Below, piece by piece: positions 34,048-45,117 of a stretch of 64,000 bases of DNA (the first letter of the stretch is position 1; every line of letters starts with the position of its first letter). The stretch is from Phytophthora quininea. Its lineage: Eukaryota; Oomycota; Peronosporomycetes; Peronosporales; Peronosporaceae. The stretch spans positions 1-64,000 of the forward strand of contig JAAVTG010000117.1 of NCBI GenBank assembly GCA_011947345.1, given 5' to 3'. A program made the position numbers and the translations under genes. A model generated the notes under the pieces. That model had not been told where the DNA came from and searched no databases. It was given only the letters and a program-made list of their open reading frames with translations.

Positions 34048-35134
34048 GCTTGGCCCAGTGCGCTTCCATCGTGGTGACGTATTCGCCGGCTTCAAGTGTC
34101 AACGTATTGGGGGACTCGCCAATGTATCCGTGAGCGAGCGTGGACTCCATTGGTCCTGAAATCTTGACGACGACTCCGTCCACTCGACGCCCAGACTGGA
34201 TCGACACGGAGCTCACTGTTTGTCCGCCAGCAGCCAACGCGACGTCCGTGAAGTGGCCGCCATGAGGACCGCCGAACGCGTTGCTCAAATGCAGACCCGG
34301 ATTCAGAAACCACGTAAACGTCGACGAGATCGGCGGGTGGTCCGATAGCGGCGTGCCATCCGATCCGAGGAACGCTGCGTTCTCGTTGTTCCACTTGTCG
34401 AGCGTCAACGTAATGTAGTTGTTACCTCGGAACATGATCTTGTCGACCACTTCGCACTCGTTGGTCATGGTCGCCGTCTCACATTTGAGAGCTTCGGCCC
34501 CTTTTTCAGGAGGAACTCCCTTGAGGACGAACTGCACCCAGCCATCCGTCAACTTCTGACCGTCGATGAACTCGCGGATCGTGTCGCCTTCACGAGTGTA
34601 CCTCGTGTTGGTGTCGCCCATGACAATCACGGCGTTGTCGGCCGAATTGGCGGTGATGTAGTCGCTCACTTGGGCCAAGTTGGACGCACGGGCCTTGAGA
34701 TCAGCGTCCGTGGGTCCTGCATCCGTGTGGACGTTGTACACGTCGATTGTTACGCCGTCTGCGAGTTGCACCTCGAGGAATGTGAAACCTTTTGGTGTCC
34801 AGCAATCCTGGCTTTCAGTGTTGCTGCACTCGCCCCACTTGACGCGGTCGAGGTGCCTGATACCCGAGAACGGAAAGTGCGAGAGCGTGTTGAGGCCACT
34901 GCCGAAAGGCACGCCGCCGCTTGTCGGGGTACGGAACTCGTGCGTGTTCTCCGAGTACAGCGCGGCGTGGTAGTTGAAGTCTTCTTGAACGTTGACAATA
35001 TCCCAACCGCCGATACGTCTGCCCATGTCGACGCTGTAAACGCCGGGGTTACCGCTCGACAGGAACCCGGGCAAACCTGCCACGTTGTAGCACATGACGC
35101 TGAAGGTGCCGTTGACGGCCACTTGTGCTTGCAT
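33842..35134 (-). CDS. endonuclease/exonuclease/phosphatase-family enzyme fused to a jacalin-like lectin domain
   Basis: Start taken at the Met at 35134, giving 430 residues. The frame stays open upstream to 35329 but that part has no protein-like character. Residues ~7-280 form an EEP (DNase I-like) domain: an Asn in M-C-Y-N-V-A-G-L, a metal Glu in N-V-Q-E-D, His/Asp in Y-N-V-H-T-D, Asp and Asn in V-M-G-D-T-N, and the terminal S-D-H-P motif. Relatives include sphingomyelinase-like phosphodiesterases and nucleases; substrate is not determined. Residues ~290-425 are a jacalin-like lectin domain (F-G-G-P-H-G, G-E-Y-V-T-T-M-E-A-H-W and G-F-x-G-R blocks), related to the domains of the 36832 gene. 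No signal peptide is seen in any frame near the start, unusual for this family in oomycetes. A second copy of the 3' end lies at 63795-64000. Confidence 0.85.
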   Translation of the reverse strand: MQAQVAVNGTFSVMCYNVAGLPGFLSSGNPGVYSVDMGRRIGGWDIVNVQEDFNYHAALYSENTHEFRTPTSGGVPFGSGLNTLSHFPFSGIRHLDRVKWGECSNTESQDCWTPKGFTFLEVQLADGVTIDVYNVHTDAGPTDADLKARASNLAQVSDYITANSADNAVIVMGDTNTRYTREGDTIREFIDGQKLTDGWVQFVLKGVPPEKGAEALKCETATMTNECEVVDKIMFRGNNYITLTLDKWNNENAAFLGSDGTPLSDHPPISSTFTWFLNPGLHLSNAFGGPHGGHFTDVALAAGGQTVSSVSIQSGRRVDGVVVKISGPMESTLAHGYIGESPNTLTLEAGEYVTTMEAHWAKHKGRTCIFYLKLSTNKGRMVEGGKTTGSVGTVSAPEGFQLSGFHGRSGGSIDALGAIFTRVGSTTQQS

Positions 35135-35329
35135 GTTGCGACGAAACTTGAAGGTGCTGACTTGAACGCGAATTGAGAAGTGGGTAGCATGGTTACTCAG
35201 CAGGAATACGTCATACCGTTGTAGTATTGGATACACACAACCGATGAAGTTGCGACGGCAGCAGATCCCCCTCCAGGTTAGGAAACAATGCACGATGTGC
35301 GATGGGACAAATGGCGGTAAGACTGACAT

Positions 35330-36774
35330 ACCGGTGGGTCACGCAACGGTGTGGCACCACGAGAGTCCTCCGACCGCACAGCAATACAGTGCTTGCCTTT
35401 GGATCAAGAGTTCATGACCGCCAACTGACACCATCCATATTATTGTACAGTGCGCTATTCCAGCCGGCATCTCGAAAACTATATAATCTATAAGCCGTCA
35501 AACCAAACACGACTGTGTAGCACAAGGTCAACTCCACCGAAGCTCGATACGTGACAGAATCGTGACGGAGATGGAGAGATTTCGAGTCTTCTCAACTCGA
35601 AAATTGAAGGCCAAAAGAGTTAAAAGAGTTAAGCACAACCAGCAAGCGACTACCAAGGAGTCCAACGCTCGCGCTTGTTTTCAAGTACGGCTGTGTTTGG
35701 CGCTGTAAACACTCAGTAGCGATGCGACGCGTTGTACGGTCAATGTTCTTGCCGTTCGTACCGACAGGTTTATTTTCCGCGTGGAGTGAGCGGAGCGAAT
35801 GGAACAAGCGGAAAATGTGTTTTCCTGAAGGAGGAAGGCATTGAACACCTAATCGTCCGATTCGACAAGGTCTAAGAAAAGCTGCCAGCGTTTTAGGCCA
35901 GCCGGCGAGTGACACTCGTCCTCGCTGGCAGAGTTTCTCTGCGCAGTCGGTTCATTTCGGTTCGAGCGTCGCCGCCAGCAAGCCTCGCTTCAACAGCTCG
36001 ACTCTGCTCTACGCTCGGCACGCTCGACGAATTTCAACCCGCCCACCATCCCTTTGGAGGGCTGCCACTCACCTTGCCTTGCACGCAAGGAACGTCATGC
36101 CTTTGGCCCATAACTGAAATGAACCTATTTGCCCCCAATGCCTGTATTGATGAAGGAAAAGTATAGTTTTACCACAAGATACTGGATCTTTTGCTTCCCA
36201 TGCGTAGGGAGTTGCCGTGGTACAGCTATGCCGTTTTATAGACCCGCAAACATGCACGATGTGCGATGGGAAGCGTGTAGGTACACTGGCGCTGGCAGCC
36301 TTCGAATGGCAAGTCACAACTAGTGCCCCCATAGCATCTGTTTTCTCGGACTGGGTTAGTCACGACATGAATTTACAGATGCTTGGTCACGCAAGCCACT
36401 GATCAACACCACCGAGATGTTCCTTTCGTCAATCGCCTTCCAACTAGGACGAACATCTCTCTCTCATTGTGACGTTTGTTGTGCCATCGGACTCCACAAC
36501 GACGCTTTATAGCCTTCGAACAGTCCCATGTTCAGTGCCTTTCATCTATTTGCCGGCCACCCAACACGCATCCAAATATCGCCAACTTTCCCGAATCAAC
36601 AAACACAATTCACTGCATACTGCCATCGCACCACGGCGTCCTTTCACCCTCGAACTCTAGGTGTACTTCCTCTTCCGCTCTTCGTCACAACATACTATAC
36701 AAACTTTGCATACACTTCCTGGCCATCTTTACCACGGGATCGCCAATCTTGCGATCGGCTTTCCACCGAGTTCC
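35330..36774. other. intergenic, no recognised gene
   Basis: Separates two divergently transcribed jacalin genes and probably contains both promoters. Short open stretches on both strands show no recognisable motif. Confidence 0.4.
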
Positions 36775-36831
36775 TTCATTGTGGATTTTGCTTCCTCACG
36801 GTCACGCCCGAATCATCGTTGCAGTGCGGGG

Positions 36832-39800
36832 ATGGCACTTGGGGCCGTGAAAGCCAAGTTCCATGTGTTCGTCTGCACTCTCCTGTTGGCGCGTTGCGCT
36901 TTCTCGCAGGATATTCAACGAAGTGAGAGCTTTGGGGGACCACACGGGACCGAATTCTCCGACGAGGCCATGGTCACTCCAGGACAAACCGTCCGATCAC
37001 TTACACTCCACGTCGGGGAGCGGCCGCATGGACTTCAACTCGACATCTCGGCTCCAACGGCAAAGACCTTCTCGCACGGTGGGTCAGGGGGTCGTACAAC
37101 ACTCTTGCACTCGGCGCTGGCGAGTACATCGTCTCGATGGAGGCACATTGGGGGAAGCATAAAGGGAAGACGCGAATTTTCTACCTAAACTTCGTCACTA
37201 ACTCCGGGAACTCCGTATCTGGCGGATCAATGACGGACGCGAAAGCAACCGTGACGGCTCCAGAAGGTTTCCAATTGGGCGGCTTCTTCGGTCGCGATGG
37301 GGATAACATTGATCTTCTCGGCGTGGTGTGGGCAAGACTTCCAGCTCCAGTGACTACGGCACCTCCCGCAACTACACAACCTCCTGCTACAACAGCGCCT
37401 CCGACACTGGACCCAAACACGTCGGTGGAAGCGACAGACCTGTCCGAACAAGCGGCAGTATATACACCCACGCCAACAGTACCGGTCACTCCTGAACCAA
37501 CCCCAGCGCCTACCCCAGCACCAGTAATCAAGGACCCGACACTTTTAAGCGAAAGTTTCGGCGGCCCCACGGGAGTGAATACACCGACGAACCGGTAGTG
37601 AAGTCGGGCCAAATTGTCACCACGCTCACACTGCGTGTTGGAGAACGCACTCATGGAATCCAACTCGATATTTCCGCGCCTGTAGCAACAACACTCACAC
37701 ATGGCGGCCCAGGAGGGAATTTCAACACCCTCACGCTTGGTCCTGGCGAGTACATCGTGTCAATGGAAGCACATTGGGGGAAGCACAAGGGGAGGACACG
37801 GATCTTCTACCTCAACTTCGCTACAAACCTCGGGAACTCGGTGTCTGGAGGTTCAATGACCAATTCGAAAGGCATTGTGACCGCTCCGGAAGGGTATCAA
37901 TTGGGTGGGTTCTTCGGTCGTGATGGCGGTGAACTCGATCTGCTTGGTGTGGTGTGGTCGAGTATTGATAAAGTCACACCTGCGCCTGTGGTCCAGCCTT
38001 CTGGGTCTTCAGCAGGGACAACGCAAACAGTCAAGACTGCGGTCGTGCTGAGCGAAGTATTTGGAGGCCCCCACGGCAACCAGTTCTCAGACCAACCGGC
38101 TGCTAGATCAGGGCAAACTGTCAACACCCTTACTCTCCGAGTTGGCGAGCGCACCCACGGAATCCAACTCGATATTTCAGCTCCTATCGCGGCATCGTTC
38201 TCACACGGCGGGCCAGGAGGGAACTTCAACACCCTCACGCTTGGTCCTGGCGAGTACATCGTGTCAATGGAAGCGCACTGGGGAAGCACAAGGGGAGGAC
38301 ACGGATTTTCTACCTCAACTTCGTCACAAACCTGGGAAACTCAGTGTCTGGAGGTTCAATGACCGATTCGAAAGGCATTGTGACGGCTCCGGAGGGTACC
38401 AATTAGGAGGCTTTTTCGGCCGAGACGGCGATGAACTTGATCGTCTCGGGGTGGTGTGGACCAGCATCGAGAAGGTTGTGGAATACGAAGTCGAAACGGA
38501 CGCAGATATTCTGCTCAGCGAGGTGTTTGGCGGACCTCATGGGATTGCCTTCTCCGATATCACCAATGTAAAATTCGGCCAGACAGTTAGCTCGATCACC
38601 CTCAACGTTGGAGAGCGCTCGCACGGTCTAACACTTCAAGTATCCGCTCCAGAACAGAAAACATTTAACCACGGGGATCCGGTGGCGAGGAAAAGACTCT
38701 TACTCTCGCTCCAGGCGAATATATTACGTCCATGGAAGCTCACTGGGGAAGAAGAACGACCGTACTCGAGTGTTCCATCTCAACTTCGGCACAAGCGCTG
38801 GCAACTCAATCTCTGGTGGGATGACAACAAACGATAAGAAGACCATCACCGCTCCCGAAGGCTTCCAGCTGGGTGGATTCTTCGGTCGAGCCGAACGCGA
38901 GATCGACCAGATTGGCGTCATTTGGACCCGTATCGGGGTGCGAGACTTGCAGCTTACCGACGCCATGCAAAAGAACGGCACTCACACGATCTCTATCCGC
39001 AATTGGGTCGGGCCTACCATTGGCGACCCCACAGATACTGCCTGCTATCGGAAGACGAAAGAGCTCGCCAGCAACAACGACTGTCCGTTGGGGTACGGCA
39101 GGGACGGTAGCGATTGCATCGCTCAGTGCCCGTTGTCGTATCCCGTTTCATGTGGGCTCGAGTGTATCCCGCAGAACGACGACTGCGCGAGTAATGTTTT
39201 GATGAAGATCGGCTCTGTGGCGTACGTGGCGCTCAACGCTCTCACTGGCGGCGTCATGGGTGAAGTTCTGGCAGCGTTCAAGTACTTGCGGTGGGGTATT
39301 GCATGCGCAGCACAGATCATCTCTGTGGTCCGGTCCCTGGTCTACTACTTGCGGTATCAACAGACCGCGGCTCCGCAAGGAGACGTAGAACAGCTGCTGG
39401 CTGTGGCTTATCAAGCCGACGTTGTGCTCATCGACCTGCCCCGAGCCGTGTGTGTTTGTATGGGTCTTCCAGTCCCAAAAGGGACCGATTTCGCTGATAC
39501 GGTTCTCCAAACAGTCGAGGGCATCGTCAAGCAAGCCATCACCAATGGCGACATGATCGTTTCCACTGGAAAGAACGTGCTGAATCTGCTCACAGGCTCC
39601 GGTGCGATGACCAAGCCTGAGTCCACGGTGGATGAGCTTCAGGACCTCGTCGATAAGAATTCAAGCTGCGGCTACGAACTCAAACGCCTTACCGACCGCG
39701 TCGTCGACAAAGTGCTCGATATTCGCAACAAGACGCCGGATACTTCACTTGCTGACACCAGGGTGATTGTGTACAAGTCAGAATTGGCGCTAAACGATAT

Positions 39801-40461
39801 TCCTACGGTAACCAACAACTGTATGGGCGAACTGTTGTCCACCAAGACAGCCAAAGCTGCTTTCCAGACGCGTGACTTGCTCCGAAAGACGTTCGGAGTG
39901 ATCATCGACCAGCTCATTGATACCGGTAAGACCGACTTGGGAAAAGATGTCGCGGAGCAGGACTACATGCTGCAGGTGGCGAATATGGGACTCGTCGCGT
40001 TGTCGGTGTTTGACCCGACGGGTATTGCGAGCATGGCGCACCAGTTCGTGCAGCCCATTTGCGGTCCTACGGGGTATCTCGGCGAGATTGACGACGGCAA
40101 TTTGTATGACGCGTTGGGACTCACCACAGTAGACGAAGCGTTTGAAGGTAGCTACGGCACATGGACCAATTCAGGCGACGGGGTCGTTCAGCTTATCTTT
40201 GAAAGCACCGACACAAAAGACGTGACGGTGGTGATCCATTCCGGCGGAGAAGACTATTCCCAAGTGGATGTTGGCGCTGGCAATATGGTGACGTGGACAG
40301 CGACGATCCCAGAGCTGCAGGATAAGCAAATGTATCTCGACCGGTGGCGCCCGGGGATCATGGGGCTGCCTGGATCTAGTGGCGGATCATTGTTACTCTG
40401 GATCCCACGAGCGTCCCAAGGTGGCCACATCACCATGCATGTTAGAATTAATGTCAGTTAG
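36832..40461 (+). CDS. large secreted protein with four jacalin-like lectin domains and an unrecognised C-terminal region; six one-base frame breaks
   Basis: The start at 36832 gives a signal peptide of about 25 residues (Val/Leu/Cys core, cleavage before S-Q-D). Four jacalin-like domains follow (about 36920-37345, 37550-37965, 38045-38470 and 38510-38940), each with F-G-G-P-H-G, G-x-x-T-x-x-L-T-L-x-V-G-E-R, G-E-Y-I-V-S-M-E-A-H-W-G and G-F-F-G-R blocks. Thr/Pro-rich linkers follow the first two domains. Domains 2 and 3 are almost the same in DNA. From 39000 on there is a seven-Cys segment (39040-39190), a helical, partly hydrophobic region (39200-40120) and a beta-rich end. The frame shifts at 37087-37091, 37565-37568, 38280-38283, 38394-38396, 38673-38676 and 38745-38748, always at a G or C run one base short. 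Counting those bases the product is about 1,211 residues. It probably binds glycans outside the cell or at the wall. Confidence 0.82.
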
Positions 40462-40775
40462 TGAATCCAACTGGATGGCGACCGTAGTACAAACTTCTTG
40501 GACCTCAATCAGTACAAATAAAGTCTCCGCGCCAAAGTGACATCGAACACCACTTTAGCGACAATTCACTTCCAATGGGACCCCAGAGGGCGCAATAATC
40601 TTTGAGGAGACTATTTTCAAAACTCATCAATATGGACTGTTGGACGCAGCAACAAAAGTTCATCACCCGTGCTGGCTGCCGCTTCAGCAGCACGTATTCC
40701 TGCAAACGGCAAGAATCCTCGTTCCAAAATTGCGTTCCAACAGCATCTTGCTCGCATTGCAAGCTTACCAAAAGT
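40462..40775. other. intergenic, 3' ends of two convergent genes, nothing else seen
   Basis: The plus-strand lectin gene and the minus-strand Crinkler-type gene meet here. No motif found. Confidence 0.4.
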
Positions 40776-42366
40776 TCACAAGTAATTTAGAACCGCTTTC
40801 TGAGTAACATCAAACCCGATATCCACACCCCATACGTATTGAGGAATGGCGTTCAGCACGCCTTTTAGCTCTGGATCTGTCTTCTTCAAGTCATGTTCAG
40901 CAAGGACCGAGCTCGGAAACTTGTAAGACAGTCGCATCACACTATTGATTTGTGGCGGGTGCTCCTCCATCGTTTGAAACTTTTCGTAGCTCGCCGATCG
41001 TTCGAATATCGAGAGAATTCAAGATGCGTTCCTTCCCCCGTTAATAGCGTTTCTGCCGAGAACTTGTCGTCAAAGTAGCAATAACGTTCATCCCGATGAA
41101 CAGGCCTCGACACTGTCGGCAAAAACAAGTCAAACCGAGTTGTCACCGTTTTCTCTCTTCTCTTGTCCTCATCTGGTCCGTACAACTTGCGTGCTCGGAA
41201 TCTCTCACCGTCTACCAAGCGGTCATGCGCCTTCTTGTCCAGCACAGCACCTCAAAATGAAGCAGCAGAGGTATTTTCCTCGAAAGTTTTGAGTATTTCG
41301 TTCTGTTTGAAGTCGATAACGTGCTAACGTTTCTCCACCATCAAGCGCTCCACAAATCTGGAAGATTTGACAGTATACTTCTGCCAATTGTCTTTCACAG
41401 GCTCGTAGTGGACAGTGCGGTGTCGGCCATTCTCATTATCCTTCCTCTCGAGAATGCGTGTGATATAACCAAGCTGGCATAACCGGCCGATGATTGATTC
41501 AATTTTGCCTTGGCGTCTCAAGACGAAATCCGGATCTCCCCTCAAGCATTCCAAAGCCACACCACCGAAAATATTGAAGCGTCGCTCGACAAGTGGAGCC
41601 ACCAACGCGATATTGTTTGACTTGAGTGCCAGATTCATTTCATACGCGGCAATCCTGAGTTCATCGACATCCCACGACGGAATGATCACTCTTAGGTACA
41701 TCTCTCCGCTGTCAATTTTGTCCAGCCAAAGCTTGCTCTGACTTGTGAACACCACTGCTTTCTTGTGCGCAGGTGGAGCTGTCGGCGGTCCACCTGCCAG
41801 GAAAATCAATTTCTTGCTTGCTTCTCTCCTGGTTTGTGCGATAAGCTCATCCATATAAAAGTCCTCCTCTGCAGTGATAGGTTTTGAATTGCTATTGCTC
41901 CACACCGCTACTGAATTCCTTGAGGAATCTAGCTGGTGTGAAGTGACGATGACTGTGTGGTCTTGAAACTGGAGACGATAGCACATCAAGAAGTAAGCCA
42001 ATAAGATAGACTTGCCAATACCTACCACCAAGAAATCAACTTTGCCACACGTTCCAGGACACCCTGCCAGACCCTACAAGGCGTCCCAGTGACAGTGACC
42101 ACATGCGCTTGGTCCCCGACTTTGCCTTTGTACAGCAAAGTAATGATTTGGTTGTGGTAGACTGGGTAGCAGTCGCGGACGTAGTACATTGGCTGCTTGT
42201 ATGGGGGATGGATGACGAGGCCCTGTGGGAACGCCATCGTGCCACCTGCTGACGCCACGGCTTTCTCGTCGTCGCCTGGACCCTTCTCTTCGTCTTCCCT
42301 GGCGTTAACTAGCCGCGGTTTCTTCGTCTTGCCAGGACGTTGAGGCAGGCCTTGTGCATGTGCCAT
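40776..42366 (-). pseudogene. Crinkler-type NTPase (CRN C-terminal family), copy 1, two nonsense codons
   Basis: The protein starts at 42366 with a short Lys/Pro-rich leader, not the L-x-L-F-L-A-K leader of classic Crinklers. A Y-x-x-R-x-C-Y block (about 42185) leads to T-V-T-G-T-P, a 56-base intron (42077-42022, GTAGGG...GGTAG) and then x-I-G-K-S-I, so the intron lies inside the P-loop. Next come H-x-V-I-V-T-S, A-V-V-F-T-S, I-I-P-S-W-D-x-x-E-L-R and R-F-x-I-F-G-G, typical of the nuclease/NTPase part of this family. Frame is kept from 42031 to 40937 apart from a TAG at 41324-41326 and a TGA at 41252-41254, both one C-to-T change from the codon expected by comparison with copy 2. A final frame shift precedes the last ~60 residues, and about 200 bases are missing relative to copy 2 near 41020. 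Confidence 0.75.
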
Positions 42367-42411
42367 CGGTGTGGGAATGGACGAAGAAAAACATATTTTC
42401 ATTAAATACAC

Positions 42412-43055
42412 TTTTTGTGTTTTTTCAACGACATACTAGTACTGTAGTATTTTTCTTCCAAAATGACCAAGATACACAACCAACTGCACAATATTTAACA
42501 GCTAGAAAGTGAATTCATCCTATCGGCCATGCATAAAGCTCATTGTCTTGTCAGACTGGGAACTTCACACGATTCATGCATTTATTTATTTTATTTAAAA
42601 AAATGCAGCAAAATAATTGTATACCAGTATCGTAGTAAGTTTGTGTGGTACTTGTTGGAGTACCGCATAAGCACTACATGCTGTCAGTATTTGCTTTGTT
42701 TGTTTAGTCTTCAGAAGAAACGAGCGGTGAAGTGATAAGCCCGCTGTCAAAGAAATAATAGCGAAAGGTTTTCATAATGCATCGCGTGAAATTTAGGAAC
42801 GAAACGAAAGACTGCTTCTGGCACACTTTCTCGTGTGAGACCTCCGCATTGATCTACTTCTTGCTCACGGAACAATCTCGAACTAACCAATCTACTTCTC
42901 GTGCCGCAGCGTTTATATTTTCGAGAGCCCCGTAATCTGCAGCTAAGCAAATTGTTGTATGCTTTACTTCGTATAGCCTACCAATCCGATGATTTCGTGG
43001 TGTCCGTATTTACTGCTGGGCACTCCAGCCAACTGTGCAGGGTACCTCTGTAAGG
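42412..43055. other. intergenic, AT-rich, no recognised gene
   Basis: Between the Crinkler-type gene and the next effector gene. Contains A/T runs near 42415-42610 and no coding pattern. Confidence 0.45.
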
Positions 43056-43070
43056 ATCACTTCCGATTTT
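43056..43070 (+). promoter_or_regulatory. initiator-like element of the 43096 effector gene
   Basis: ATCACTTCCGATTTT resembles the oomycete initiator plus flanking region, 25 bases before the ATG. Confidence 0.5.
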
Positions 43071-43095
43071 CCTCGCAAGATCAAGAACAACTCTG

Positions 43096-43705
43096 ATGCG
43101 TCCAGTCAGCATTCTCTTCTTTGAACTTGCCGCAGTCGCCGCCTTGTCGAATGATGCCGCTGCGATTGCTTCCGAGGGGGGCAAACTTTTGCTACTACCC
43201 AACTAGTCTTGTTGACTCAGCCGACGGCGCCTCAACCAGGAAACTGCTGCGATCCAGCGAGATGACCGGTGACGGGGATGTGGACTTTGAAGATCGGGAC
43301 GATGAACCCGACGATGACGATGAGGAACGAGCGGCACCACCAAAATTGCAGCAAGTCGTCAACAAGTTCCTGTACACCAAGACGTTGCACACTCTCGACG
43401 ACCACAAGTTTGACGCCTGGCTAAAGGCGAACGACCCCACCGGCAAGTATTGGGAAATGTGGAAGGCTGCTGGCAAAAACAAACAAAAGCTGTTGGACGA
43501 TACGTATGCGACGATCAAAAGTCGGGGCTGGGACCCGAACTCTTTGGGAAAGCACCTGAATATCGACACGATTCGCAAGGACTGGGCACCGGACATGCTC
43601 AAGCGCGACATGGACTGGGTGCTTTGGAAAGGCTTCACCGTGTGGTGGGCCAAAACTCAAGCCCGCAACTCGCCGAAACGGCTGAGGGTAGCTGATCTAA
43701 ACTAG
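43096..43705 (+). CDS. RXLR-like effector with variant RKLLR motif and EER, one frame break at a G6 run
   Basis: The start at 43096 gives a signal peptide (Leu/Phe/Ala-rich, about 24 residues). A frame change at the six-G run 43175-43180 then joins the frame that runs to 43705. Counting one G fewer, the product is about 202 residues. After the leader comes R-K-L-L-R, a near miss of RXLR, followed by a long acidic run ending D-D-D-D-E-E-R, the expected position of dEER. The body has one W-L-K unit (D-A-W-L-K-A) and a Trp-rich end (W-V-L-W-K-G-F-x-V-W-W), compatible with a single WY-type fold. Function in the host is unknown. The missing canonical Arg spacing may change translocation or processing. 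Confidence 0.75.
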
Positions 43706-45117
43706 GTAGTGGAAATACACCACCTAACGCCAAAAATGAATGCATCTGGGTCCTCTTTAGTCCTCTTCAGCACGACCAACAGCTCCAGCCGAAGCAAGAG
43801 GAGCAGAGCATCTTCTCCACTGACACACCTCCTGTCGTGAGTAAGTGAATCGATGGCCGTTCCAAAACAATCTCCTCGTTGGTCTCCAGATATTCACATG
43901 GGACACCACTGAAAACGTGAAAGCATTCCTCGACTACCTAACGTCGGTTTGATCCCATCGTCAAATTCATTTTACAGCGGCAGCTTTGAGTGAAAGCCCT
44001 TCAACACTCCACACCGGTATTTCAGGCGCCAGATACAGTCGTGTTGTCTTCCTTTTCCTCCTCCGCAGCTGCCGCTTCCACGATAGTTGGGAGTGCTTTC
44101 AGTGTGCGTGTGTGTGTGTGTGGGGGGTCGGGAAAATAGATCGTGGTTTGCTTTAATCCTGGTGCTCCTGATGAGTATGTTCATGTGATACCAGTCTTTT
44201 GACTTGCTCTTCGTCGTGCCGGTTTCCAATAGCTCCTCCCTGGAAGATGAGTGTTTGTCGGGCATGTAAACCGCTCGATGTCAGTTCCAAAAGGAAGCAA
44301 CAAGAATTTCTGACATGGCTCATATCTAGCGACGACCCCACCGTAAGTGTCGACACGAGACTGTTCTCAAGTTCTGGGTCGTTTATTGTGGAATTCGATG
44401 CAGTGCACTCGCACGTTCTCGAGGAGATCCTCGTCTAGTAGTCGCACTTTGGTGCATCGTTCACAGTCCACAGTGGCATTCGTACAGGTTGGTCCCTCTC
44501 GGGCTGCCGCTTTCACGAAAACTGGGGTGCTTTCGATAGTCCGTTCACTTGGGCAACAAGGTTCTCCTCTGCTTTAATCCTGGCGTTCCTGATAAGCATA
44601 CCCACGTGACGCTTTAGCTTATAGTTAAACTGATTTCGGCAGAAGTACAATGTTCAGGCGCGACGTTATCATTCTAAAGCACAGGAACGCGACCGCACAC
44701 TCTGTTGACTTCGAAGTCGTCGCCGTAGGCATGTCTAACATGGAAAGGTATCTTCCGGCAATCTTTGCGAAGACCCTACGAGAGGTGTTTGAAGCATCGC
44801 ATTAAATTCCAAAGAAACGACCCAGCAGTCTCGCATTGAGTTTGCGGTGTTTACGGCGTAGCTGCATTGGATACCCAAATTGACCAAGGCAGAACGGTTA
44901 ACAAATCATCAGACGTCATTGCATCGTAGATAGAGATTCTCAAGCTCGTTCCCGCTAATGAGAAAGATCGTTTTCCGCCGACGATAAAAAGCGACGGACG
45001 GGATTTTTTTTTCCAAAGGGGTACTTGGCCATGAAACCAGGGCAATGGAAACCACAGTGTTGCTTCATACCTTCAGTTGGAAATATTGATCAGGCTATCG
45101 TGAGCTCCAGGCCACCA
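43706..45117. other. intergenic with a diverged repeat pair, no recognised gene
   Basis: Sequence around 43985-44200 (…CAGCTGCCGCTTCCACGA…, later CTTTAATCCTGGTGCTCCTG) resembles 44440-44640 in the same order and spacing, suggesting an old local duplication. A dinucleotide run lies at 44106-44122. No gene identified. Confidence 0.45.
44106..44122. repeat. GT dinucleotide repeat
   Basis: A run of GT units followed by six G, inside the first half of the diverged repeat pair. Confidence 0.85.

Noticed and set aside
36069..36920. overlapping short frames upstream of the jacalin gene
   Set aside because: No conserved features, and they overlap one another in several frames. The region fits promoter and leader sequence.
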